From the NCBI GenBank assembly GCA_963555705.1, contig OY743180.1, forward strand, positions 43,742,129 to 43,806,128: a DNA stretch of 64,000 nt, given 5' to 3'. This DNA comes from Ligustrum vulgare. Its lineage: Eukaryota > Streptophyta > Magnoliopsida > Lamiales > Oleaceae. The position numbers and the translations under genes are program-made. The notes below the pieces were generated by a model that was not told the origin of the DNA, ran no database searches, and was given only the letters and a program-made list of their open reading frames with translations. Within the stretch, counting starts at the first letter, position 1; each line of letters begins with the position of its first letter. Shown piece by piece: positions 11,717-21,779 of this stretch.

Positions 11717-14700
11717 TCACATTTCAAAATCCCATGTAGTCTCAGCGCATAATTTCGGCCTTTTTTGCTCCTCTGCCAAATTGAGGGATGCTGAAATCTG
11801 GAAAGATAGAAATTAAAGGAATAGCAAAAAGGTTAGATGTAAGTACAAACAATGTCAATTATTTTAATCTTCATCTGTGCGTCTCGGTAAAAACAATATC
11901 AAAACATGCATACAAATCCAAGCAAGGGTGAATTCAAGAATTCAGGGAAAAAAAAAAAAATCGTGGATCCAGCATGAGAGGAAATAAATTTTGCATATCC
12001 AGCACGAGCGGCTGCCTAGGCTCGCAGGTGGCTTAGCTAGATCCGCCCTTGAATCTAAGTGGAACAGCGTATACTTGACAATCAAGAGAGAGAACTGAAT
12101 AAACTATTATATATAATTGATGCAATGCGAAAAAAATTACATAACACGTACACAACTCATTTAAAATAGATATAGGCACACATGAAACAATACTAGAGAA
12201 CGTATGACTAAACTTACATATCAGTAAGCTTGGGGTCGTACATGCTCTTAATATCAGTATAATCAGCAATTCACAACTGAACAGTCATAGCTAAATGGGA
12301 GGTATTATAGCATGGTTGCATTGACTCATCCTCCTACATCATGATGAGTGTTATTAAGCCTCTGTTTGATTCCCATTAATTTTAACTATTTTTTTCTACA
12401 ATAGTCAATTATAACGACACATTTTAATATGATATTCTACACATAAATCAAAAACATTTCTTTCATTTTTAACCACACAATATCCCATCAATCACTATTC
12501 AAAACTATTTTTCTCAAATAATGAGAATCAAGCAGGGGCTAAAATTGATTAGAATGAAAATTAAGTTTTAGATTGAAAATCTAAACATGCTAATATCTTT
12601 AAACTATTTCAGATCAACAAGCGTTGCCCATCAGTTACAATGCTCAGAATTTCATTGTTGACTTGCGGCACTTGCCTCAATTATCTATCAAGTAACTTCT
12701 GCTTTATTCACACCTTCAACCAAGAAAATACATAACCATAAGAAACTGAAAAGTACAAACATGCAATTCCACATTTGCAAAGGGTGGAATGCCTACAGTT
12801 GTAAAATTTAAAAAGGGCAGTCAGTCTACACAAATGGATATCTAGTGTTCACCACTTAAACAACTCTTTTCAGGAGTTTTTTATTCAATAATTGACGAAT
12901 ACTCATCATGGCTGCACTCATGGTGAGCTGATGTTTAACAAATTTCCAGACTGTACTCAGCATCACCCTAATCCTGTTAGCCTCTGTTTGGTTAAAAAAA
13001 TGTTAATAAACAAATAATGTGATGTTTTCGAGGTAAAATATGTGATTGAAAAGTGGTTTGGGGAAATGTGTGTGGGCAAAAAGTGATTTGGAAAATGTGT
13101 TGTTTATAAACAGTTAACCAAACGGAGGCTAATTAACAACTTAAATTTGATGGAGAAGTAGCCTCTGACCGTACTATAGTTACTCAGACTCTTTCTCAAT
13201 TACAGCACGAGAAAATAACTGCGTGCCTAGATGGGTAGACCTTTTCATTTATTTTCACGATTAGGTATGACTTATGAGTCATGCCTAGATAGCTAGATCT
13301 CTTGGGCAGAGAGCAAGATGAGGGTTGAAAGGAAACTGCTATTTGTCTTTTCATAATGAAAAGAACCTTCCAATTGCTGATAGGTAATGCATCAATTGTA
13401 CAACTATCTAAGAGTATGTAAAGTTACTTTATTTACATGTCTAATGGCATTTTAAAAACAAATCAGCAAACGGTGCAATAGCAACTAGCAAGTGATAAGC
13501 CAACCAAAATACCGTTATGGCAAGTGTAGAGAATGACAACCACACAACTAAATAGTTGCATAACATGGTACAAAACTCAGCACCTTTGTGTACACTTTGA
13601 ATGAGCACAACAATCCATCTACATACATACACTTGTACAAGACACGTATAGGCCAATAAAAAAAATCCCGGCATATGCTCTGAAACAAGAAAGCTATCAT
13701 AGAAGAAAATCTGAATTTTGTAGATAATAGAATTTTCTTAAGATGGTCAAGGTCTATCGAGATCTACTCAACAAGTTATAAACTGTCCAACTGAGTACGT
13801 GTCAAGTTGCCATATTTTGCCATACATCTCAAACAGCATCAACATATAAGAGCAAAGCATATCCTCAGGGGTTATAACATTTGACATTTCAATAGTTATC
13901 AACAGCCTATTCCTCTCCATTTAAAAGATTTTTGCTAAGGCCCACCACATTTTTCATTTGGCTCTGCATCTGAACTAAACAGAGACATATTTCCAGTAAG
14001 GCTTCGAAAACTAAATTAATATGAATATCACTACAAAAGCAATCTAATTGTTCTCCACTTCAATACTATCCACAACACACAATTCCATGCATAATGATTC
14101 GACATTTAGAGGATCTTCCATTTCAACCATTATGAGCAATCTAACTAATAGAAAAGAGCAACTCGCCAATTCGTCGCACTAACAAGTTTTTCAAATTCAA
14201 GCTAAAATGCTACCAACAAATAATCATCAGATTAAACAACAATAGCATTTTACCTTAAACGATCCATTCATCTTGGAACTTCGCGACCATTCCAAACCCA
14301 AATTCTTGCTCGATGTCTGATATGTAGCCCGGAAGAGATCATCCCCATAAACTTTACGCGCGACCATGAAATCCCATGCATTCTTCCCTAAATCATAACT
14401 GGGCTCAAAAGTTGTCAACCCTCCATGCACATAGGTATACTTTAACTTAGCGTTCTCCGTCCCAAACACATGATTTGCTGAGACCTTGTTAGCTGGATCA
14501 AGCACCAAACTCCCATCCAATATTGTCCTGTTATCGCCCTTACTGTGGATGTAAGTCAAGTTTACTGGTTTCTCAGCTACCCTTATTGTATTCATAAATT
14601 GAAACCTGAGATCCTACAAAATAAAATTTTAAAAACAGTAAAGAACCAACATTAAATTATAATAGAAACAAAAACCAAACACTGCTCCGGATAAATTGGG

Positions 14701-15189
14701 AATTGGCTACATGAATACTCATTCGCCATTTCCTCATATTCCTTGCAAGATCTAAAGAAACAAACCAAGTCAATTTTGGTCTACCATTCTCACTTCTAAG
14801 TCCTCTACCGAAATTCTGGATTCAAGATTTATATAAATCAACATATATAGCAGTGCCTGTTAAATTACTGACCATGAGTACTAGCCAGTCAACTAAGTCA
14901 TCAGCAGTTAACGGCCATAAATACAATAATACAACAAAAAATTGTGCAAAATTGTTGAAAGAGGAAAGGGATTTCTGAGTTTGTTAATTACTCTTTTGGG
15001 AACGTTGTAATCGATGATAAAGAAACCAGGTTTTTCAACAGCCAAGGCTAAACCGTTTAAGCAGGGACCGTTGACAACGGTGGCGTCGGTCATGGAGGCG
15101 CGTAGTTTGAAGTCGCCGGCATTAGCGGTGACGGTGGCGAAGGCGGCGGCCTTGTCGGGCTCATATCTAGCTTTGAACGACGCCTTCAT
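11717..15189 (-). CDS. OEP24: Outer envelope pore protein 24 (OEP24), chloroplast outer membrane
   Basis: Plant OEP24 is a beta-barrel, solute-permeable channel of the plastid outer envelope. Three minus-strand exons join cleanly in phase 0: 14992-15189 (66 codons, from ATG at 15187-15189), 14254-14613 (120 codons) and 11717-11797 (26 codons plus TGA). All introns are GT-AG. The 212-residue product matches the usual ~213-residue length. It has the family landmarks MKASFKARY at the N-terminus, [55 protein letters not shown], and a C-terminus ending in TTWDFEM. No cleavable transit peptide is expected. The frame is open upstream to 15279, but the second methionine aligns with known OEP24 starts. 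Intron 2 (11798-14253, 2.46 kb) carries two MITEs. Confidence 0.94.
12357..12540. mobile_element. MITE in OEP24 intron 2
   Basis: Inverted ends AGCCTCTGTTTGATTCCCATTA and TAATGAGAATCAAGCAGGGGCT flank about 184 bp of AT-rich DNA. It is related to, but distinct from, the 150-bp family at 421 and 12980. Confidence 0.7.
12980..13129. mobile_element. MITE with TA target duplication in OEP24 intron 2
   Basis: Near-perfect inverted ends GCCTCTGTTTGGTTA and TAACCAAACGGAGGC, 150 bp, flanked by TA on both sides (12978-12979 and 13130-13131). The interior has TTATAAACA near each end. It is the best preserved copy of the family in the window. Confidence 0.82.
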
Positions 15190-15590
15190 TTCTCTTTTCT
15201 TGATTTTTTTGTCCGATAATTTTGATCCTTTAATTGTTTCGGATTTTTCAATGGTCAATGGGCACTGACGGCTCACCACAGTTACTATAGTATCTGTTGC
15301 ATTGAATCAATGCTCACATTTTACTATTTTTTACTCTGTTTGTTAAAATTTTGGTATTTAAAAACATGTTTTTTAAGTAAGGTACGTGGCTAAAAAGTGA
15401 AAAAAGAAAATATGTGTGGTTAAAAAATAATTTGAAAAATTACGTTGTTTAAAAACATATTTTTTTGTATTTGTCAAATAGAGGCTAAATTACTGTCTGG
15501 GACCTTTAATAATCTATATATTTATATATATAATAATTGATTATTCGTCACCATTTTTAAGCGCACATTTTCCTGTCCAAAATCTATATT
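15190..15590. other. OEP24 upstream region with a MITE (15333-15485)
   Basis: Upstream of the OEP24 start. 15333-15485 is another copy of the 150-bp MITE family (CTCTGTTTGTTAAAA at the left, TTTGTCAAATAGAGGC followed by TA at the right). From about 15500 the sequence (TCACCATTTTTAAGCGCACATTTTCCTGTCC) resembles the Helitron 5' head seen at 30570, so a worn head may lie here. Confidence 0.5.
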
Positions 15591-15792
15591 TCTATATTAA
15601 AGCACTATCTATATCTATAACTATACTATATTTTAAAATGCCAAAGTCTTCACCATGCTTTGACTGTCTTTCCCGCCCATTTGCACTACAATATTCTTAT
15701 TATATTCTTTTCCATGTGTGTAATATTGTCTGCATATATTATATATTATATATTATATAAAATATTAAAATATATTTATAATATATCAGTAT

Positions 15793-16768
15793 TAGGGGTG
15801 GACGTAGTTCGGTTTGGTTCTGGTTCTAGAAGAATCAAACAAAACCACAAACCGATGATTTTTTACTAATGGAACCAATTAATTTTTTTAAAGATATGGA
15901 ACCAAATCGCTCGATTCTGGTCTGGTTTGATTTGGTTCTGGACCATTACTTGAATTTTTAAATAATAAATACAAATAAAAACATGTTTATATCCGCTTCT
16001 TCATTAGAATCCATCTACATCATTACTAGATAGGAAATAAAATTTTTAGTTAACAAAATAAAAATTTAGAAAAAGTAACATATTATTCTAAATCAAAGAA
16101 GAAGAAACTCGTCTGAAAGAAGCTCGTCAACGGATTGAAACTTAGAGAATTGAACATAAAGGTCGTTTAGACTTATAGTTATAGGTTACGATAAAGTCCT
16201 GGGTCCCATTCTACCGTGGTGCCATGTGATTTAGGGATGTAATTTGCAATTTGAATTTGGGTGAACTCTTGAGAATTGACGAATTGAGCCGAGGTTTATA
16301 TATACATAAATTTTAAAAAATAAATATCATTGCCGTCGATGGTGACTAAGGAGTGCAACGATTGCTGTGTTATAGAAGTGCAAGTAAAGCAGTGTGAATG
16401 CGTGTCTATAATTGAAAAGAAGAAAAATGAATTAGAATTAGAATTTAGATTTATAATTTAAAATCTGTCTAATAGGAAATGAGATAAAATGTATATTAAA
16501 TAACATTTTTGTACATTTCACATTTATAATTTTAGATTTTAATTTTTTGGTGAGATGAATATCCACTAATTTGTAAAATATATATATAGTTTGGTTCTTG
16601 GTTCTGATTCTGGTTCTGGAAAGAGAATCGGAACCAGAACCGAAACCGAATGATTCTTGATTCTAAGAATCAAACAATTATTTTTTTTATGTAGAACCGA
16701 ACCAAACCGCTTGGTTTGATTTGGTTCTGGTTCGATTTGGTCTGATTCGATTATTTTGTCCACCCCTA
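15793..16768. mobile_element. Non-autonomous hAT element, 976 bp
   Basis: Perfect 11-bp inverted ends TAGGGGTGGAC and GTCCACCCCTA, the typical plant hAT terminus. They are flanked by 8-bp target duplications ATCAGTAT (15785-15792) and ATCAATAT (16769-16776), seven of eight matching. Subterminal regions are full of TTTGGTTCTGGTTC-type repeats in opposite orientation at the two ends. No transposase frame is present. Confidence 0.88.
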
Positions 16769-16776
16769 ATCAATAT

Positions 16777-17603
16777 CCTTTTTCACATTTCCAATCCAGA
16801 CAATGGAAAAAAAAAGTTGTATTTTCGTTCAGGTAGGACCCACTTTGCGTGTTACCTATGCAGCCCGTAACCCCTTTCCCCAGACGAAGTGACTGGAGAG
16901 AACACGCAGTAAAGATAAGCACAGGTAGAGAGGATAGCACCAGATTTCAAATTTTACTTTTTTCCAATTGACCCTTGACCCTTTCCAATTGACCCATCAA
17001 TTGGACGGCGACGCCCATCTACGGAAGCACTGGTGCCCGCGCACAGTCGCACCGTCTTCTTCCCATTGAAACCCTCGAATCGCAGTAACGCCTACTCCCA
17101 TTGTTTGCGTCTACACAGCAAATGACAGTAGCGACTCTAGCTACAATGTTTATCCTTTTACACCATTTTCTCCCGGTTTGATCTCACCCTATGAACGCCG
17201 GCTGTGTTCGGTTTGCCTGCGTTTATACACGTCTGGGAAGTTAATTTTTCCTCAACGATTGTTTTGCATCTCTATTATCATTCGTCGATTGTTTCTTTAT
17301 TTTTATTTTCCTTTTTTAATATTTAATTTTAATTTTTTTTGTCAACTATCATTCACGTCAAATACCATACTAATTTACCGCTGCATTTGTTTTCCCCATA
17401 CGACTATTTTCCGGCTTGAAAGGTTGTGCCTTTCCTTAAGAGCACACTACTTGGTGTTTATGTATGTCTATATCTATATCTATGTTGTGTTTCATTTTTG
17501 TTATAGTGCTTCCATTGCGATAGTTTCAAATCTAATCTATCTGTCTATTTAATTTTTTTCCCTCTCTTATGGAATGTTTGCATTCCGTATATGAAGAGTT
17601 ACC
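16777..17603. other. GC-richer leader-like region
   Basis: 16800-17180 is noticeably less AT-rich, with ACGGCGACGCCC and CCCGCGCACAGTCGCACCG, and resembles a promoter and 5' leader of a gene, perhaps captured with the RPA-like fragment that follows. A 124-codon open frame at 17178-17552 is rich in F, L, I and Y with no domain and is not supported. Confidence 0.35.
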
Positions 17604-17752
17604 ATGCAGGATATGTACACTCCCTTTGACGAAATCCCAGTAGCTAAGATTGACTAGAATGTTAAGGTTCGTGTTGTTCGTGCGTACGATACCTCTGTAC
17701 GGGAAGATTCTAATGCGATATTCAGCCTGGATACGTGTTCCATGATTCTCAG
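17604..17752 (+). pseudogene. Replication protein A (RPA70-like) N-terminal fragment
   Basis: An ATG opens a frame starting MQDMYTPFDEIPVAKID, interrupted by a TAG at codon 18, and continuing in the same frame with VKVRVVRAYD to a splice donor (AG/GTTAGT at 17753). Plant RPA70-like OB-fold proteins commonly start with a short P-x-x-E-I segment followed by a tryptophan and then a VRV-R-Y strand; the stop falls where the tryptophan would be. Only one exon is left. Many plant Helitrons carry RPA genes, so this may be element cargo or an element gene. The assignment rests on about 45 residues. Confidence 0.45.
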
Positions 17753-18201
17753 GTTAGTCTCTTCATCTTTTTTTGAAACAGTAGTAATATATCAGATATT
17801 CAGCCTATGTGTTCAGCCTCGATTTGAATCCTTTTCATTGCAGTTGAATTTAGGTAATCATCTATGTAATTAACTTCCTTGTGTTCACTTTGATGGTCAG
17901 TTTGTCATATATAGGGACACATGTCTTCATTTTGTTTACATTTATGGCTTTTTGTTATTTGAATAATCAATGATACTATCTTCGATTTCTTCACCTTGCT
18001 AGCATTTTCAATTGCAAAAGATGACATCATGGTTCTTACATTTATTTGATTCATAGATATTGTGTGAAATACGTAGAATAGTATAGATTTGGTTCTTATT
18101 GAAGTGCAATTTTCCAAGGCTTATTCACAGCTTTCACAGAGCATGGTTCCAAGGATTATTGTTCTTCTTTTTATTCCCTCATTGGTCTTGTGCTTATTCA
18201 T

Positions 18202-18202
<1 letters not shown>

Positions 18203-18270
<68 letters not shown>
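18203..18270. repeat. (CT)n(AT)n compound microsatellite
   Basis: About 19 CT units followed by about 15 TA units. Simple sequence inside Helitron 1. Confidence 0.95.
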
Positions 18271-18279
<9 letters not shown>

Positions 18280-18349
18280 TCACACAGCATGATTTCTAGG
18301 TATAGGTAGTTTCTTTGCACTCGAATTTTGTTCACAGCATGGAAAGCTT

Positions 18350-18502
18350 CTAATCTTTCATTGCATCCACAAGACCAACCTCAGCTTTGAAACCTGAGAG
18401 TTCCAATTCTTGAAGCTTCTCCAGAGGAGTTAATGTTGGCTTACATTTCCTTGAGCTTTTTATCCTCTCAATGATGACAGACCGAATAAAGTGCCTCTTT
18501 CT
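18350..18502 (-). pseudogene. Antisense terminal exon of an unidentified gene
   Basis: On the minus strand a pyrimidine-rich tract and AG acceptor precede a 50-codon frame ending in TAG. It includes HFIRSVIIERIKSS, LTPLEKLQELELSGFKAEV and DAMKD. Composition and the acceptor make it look like a genuine last exon, in the opposite orientation to the other fragments in Helitron 1. No family recognised. No upstream exon was found to its right. Confidence 0.4.
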
Positions 18503-19718
18503 TAAAAAAGTAGAACTACAAAGCTAGATACAATACTTGGGTGACTGAATTTAAATTGTCCCTAGGCTCCAGCTAAGTTCTTTCATTCTTTGATTCATAT
18601 GTATTGTGTGAAATACATAAAATAATATAGATTTGAGGCTCATGGCTTGAGACCGTCTCTTCTTATTGAAGTGCCATTTCCCAAGGCTTATTGTTCTTCT
18701 TTTTATTCAAACAAATATGTCGAGCACAGTTTCACACAAAACTTTGAATTTCGGATGTCAGTGATGTGTCGGAGCTTCCTATGTTAGATTCTTTTACACA
18801 GAATTTTTTTTTACTTTGATTATGATGGTAAATGTTTCCTTCCGTATTCAGTATCTTTAAATTTATGTGACACCAACAAGCCAGTGCTTCTCTAATTGGA
18901 TTCTCTCTGCGTTAATTAACTGTGGCTAATTTTATATGACACCAACAAGTGCATCTTTACATGCTTTATATTCATATTCGTGGTTATTGTAGCATGCTTG
19001 ATTCGTACCTGTAATTGTATATTATATTCCCATTATTGATAAATGTTCGGTTGAAAAGGAGAGAAAAATGTGTTGAAAAATGGAAATAAATGACTTCCTG
19101 CTCTCAGGTTGGAGAGGAAACTGGTAGCCTGAATGAGTTCTTAGTCCAAAATGTATCTATGTAGTCTGATGATTGCTAAATGTGTCCATGTTTCCAAACA
19201 GTAGCTGAATGTCACAATTTCTTTCACCTAAATTGAATGTTACTTAGTTTGTTTCAGCAGATGTAGCTTCTTACTGCTCACAAGAGTAGTGTCATTAAAT
19301 AATAAATTTCAGATTTCTTTCATTAACATAATCTATCTTGAATTTCAAGTGCTATCACATGAGTTGCATAGTCTCTTAATTTTTTAATGCATATTGAATT
19401 GGGCAAGAAGACTCAAGCTTATGCTTTAAGTTCCTTTAGGGACACAAAACCATGCTCTCCATTTATATTTTTCAGACTGTCATTTGTTTCAATGTTTAAG
19501 ATTCTTTGAATTTTGGGATGTTTCATATTAAATGACTCTTTCTTGGTTTAGGTGGGATTTTTTTATGTACTGACTTATTTGAGAACTTATTATTATAATA
19601 TAGATTTGATGGCTCTTCATTCTTTCAATATTTAGGTCTCAACAATTTGTTTATACTTCAATTTAGATGAAACAACTTTTTTATTTTCATTTTTTAACAA
19701 AAATAAGGAAAAACAGGT

Positions 19719-19814
19719 CTGACAAGGAATGAAACATATTATCATAAAATTGGATATTACAGAGACCTTGGCAATCGGAACAATGAAGAAAAGCTAAAAG
19801 TATCAGAGACTGAG
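19719..19814 (+). pseudogene. Exon-like fragment, unidentified
   Basis: After an AAACAG acceptor-like site a frame of 32 codons (TRNETYYHKIGYYRDLGNR...) runs to a possible donor (GAG/GTTAGG). The residue mix is protein-like. No family recognised. It lies between the RPA-like and cellulose-synthase-like fragments in the same orientation. Confidence 0.3.
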
Positions 19815-20242
19815 GTTAGGGAGGTAGTCCAATTTTCGTTTTGATTAGATCTTTTATTCATCCTTTTGAGTCAGGGATTCATCCTAAAACCCAGTGATGT
19901 CTTTCTTTGTTTGTTATTTGCATGCGAATGATTTCTTCATTTTGAGTTTTCTTCATCGAAAAACCCAGTTATTTTTGTTTGGAAACAAAATTAGACATCA
20001 ATAACATCCCATGCTTTCTTTAAGGTGAAAGGAGATGAAAGTGGGAAAATCTTAATTTTACATTACCAATCTTAAATTTATTGATCTTTAATAAAATGTT
20101 AATTTTTTGTGATTTTTTTATTATTATTATTATGTGAACTAAAGACTTTTTGGGTCAATCCGGGAATTTTCCGGTGGTGCCAAAATTCTGGGTCGTTAAT
20201 TTGACAACTACAGTTCCTGCAGACTGATGCAACAGATGAGAA

Positions 20243-20500
20243 GTGGTTATATGGAACCCTGATCAGACATTCAATTCCAATTTCCTTAATTATGACTTGA
20301 ACATGTTCCCATCTTGCATATACGAAGACGAATTACCAAGGATCGACATTTTTGTTTGCACAGCAGATCCAATATTAGAGCCTCCATCAACGGTAACGAA
20401 CATAGTGTTATCAGTAGTGCATAAAATTATGCACTTGAAAAAGCTGAGTTTTATTTCTCAGATGACGGGGTTTCAGAACTAAGATTTTGCACCACTACAT
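20243..20500 (+). pseudogene. Cellulose-synthase-like (CslE/CslG type) fragment
   Basis: The frame contains LPRIDIFVCTADPILEPP followed by a TNIVLSV segment, the well-known plant cellulose synthase-like signature around the first catalytic aspartate region. A one-base shift near 20450 then leads into a YFSDDGVSELRF-type segment, the next conserved block (SDDG), before a stop. The intact family has 700-plus residues; only about 80 remain. The fragment is broken by the frameshift and changes at about 20500 into a different gene sequence. CslE and CslG cannot be told apart from this piece. Confidence 0.78.
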
Positions 20501-20502
20501 AG

Positions 20503-20610
20503 GATGACCTGCCTGCCTTGATTCTTGAACTTCGACCTTATCAGCGTTGTGCAGATTATTGGATGGTACAGTGAGAGAAAGGTGCCCACGAGTGTATAGT
20601 CAAAAGTGAG
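20503..20610 (+). pseudogene. SHPRH-like SNF2 helicase / E3 ligase fragment
   Basis: Immediately after the cellulose-synthase-like piece the frame reads DLPALILELRPYQRCADYWMVQ, then TGA, then EKGAHE in the same frame. LRPYQRRAAYWMVQRE is characteristic of the SNF2 helicase start of plant SHPRH-type proteins; the stop replaces an arginine codon (CGA to TGA). Only about 35 codons survive. The direct joining of two unrelated coding pieces supports transposon-mediated shuffling. Confidence 0.62.
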
Positions 20611-20879
20611 AAAAATCAAAATGTTTCTCCTCTCTGCTTGCCTCTATATTTGATCATTACATCTAGAAGATTTTATTACAATCCATTTACGTTTGTTTCA
20701 CTTTCTCTTTTGACATGTTACCTGTATATCCTTTCCAAATCTTTTTTGTGTTTTTTCCCCCCAATTAGTTCTTGCATATAATGGTTTCATCTTATTGCCT
20801 AATTCCCATCACAATTTAAATGATTTGGTTTCTTTCATTTCAAAGGTACGAAGATTTTAAAATCCTTACTATTGCAGAA

Positions 20880-20972
20880 GATGTTGAAACTAGGAGCATT
20901 GTAAAACCTGCAGCATCATTCAGTTGGCATGCTTTACACACATTGGCAATACAGTACTACAAGGCACACTAA
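20880..20972 (+). pseudogene. Exon-like fragment, unidentified
   Basis: An ATTGCAG acceptor is followed by a 30-codon frame (DVETRSIVKPAASFSWHALH...) ending in TAA. Composition is protein-like but no family is recognised. Confidence 0.28.
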
Positions 20973-21317
20973 AATTTACAAGTTTGAAAAACGACTCCAA
21001 ACTTCATTTTCCTCTCTCTACATGCTATTGAACAGAATTCAGCCTTTGATTTTTTTTTTCTCGATTTGTATGTTTGTTGTAAGTTGATCTTATTACCTGT
21101 AGAATTTTTTTTTCTTCTATTTTGTGCCTTTTATGAATGCTCAATGTTACTTGCTATTCAAACTAATACTCTGTGTTTTACCTTGATTTTATTATCATCT
21201 TTTGGTGCCTCATTTTGTGTTTGGATAATCTAATCATGTATTAGTGTCTCTGTAATTCCATCAGAAGAACTGTGGTACCTGCAGCAATTTTACATTTGAA
21301 TCCCTACGGATTGCCTC

Positions 21318-21488
21318 ATGAAACTCTATCCTATCAATATATTTCTTTTCTTCTTTATCGTCGCGAGTCTTTTTCCTCTGGCTCTTGCTGAGTTAAACTC
21401 GAATAAACAAGCCCTTCTGGCATTTTCCGCTCTCGTGTCACATGGTAAAAGGCTCAACTGGGATCCTGCTACCTCAGATGAGAAGTAG
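21318..21488 (+). pseudogene. LRR receptor-like kinase N-terminal fragment
   Basis: A 56-codon frame from ATG begins MKLYPINIFLFFFIVASLF, a signal peptide, followed by LAELNSNKQALLAFSALVSH and GKRLNWDPATSD. That is the cap of plant LRR receptor-like kinases of the inactive-kinase type (D-K-Q-A-L-L ... L-N-W). A TAG then ends the frame, where an intact gene would go on to a W-x-G-V-x-C motif. No LRR or kinase sequence follows. It is the fourth recognisable gene fragment in the same orientation inside Helitron 1. Confidence 0.75.
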
Positions 21489-21779
21489 TGAGGCTGCTGC
21501 TACTTCAATAGCTGTGAGGTAAATGTACGTCTTTTTATTTTGGCTTCCTAATTATGCTAAAAAGTTGTAATAATACACTTTTCCAACACAACAGTGACTT
21601 GGGTGCTTTATTAAGATGACAAAGTAATTGGATAACTTATTAGAGTTTTTATTTTTCCAAATTTGGATCTCCTCAGTGCATTTCTGTTCATAGTAGCTAA
21701 GTTTTTTCTCCATTTTTGACATTTTTTTCTTCTTCGTTTCATGGGTATTGCTTAGTATAAGCTTGAATGTCGAAGCACT

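Noticed and set aside
15014..15268. 84-codon plus-strand open frame
   Set aside because: Antisense to OEP24 exon 1, which has clear family identity.
17178..17552. 124-codon frame rich in F, L and Y
   Set aside because: Composition of AT-rich noncoding DNA; no domain, no partner exons.
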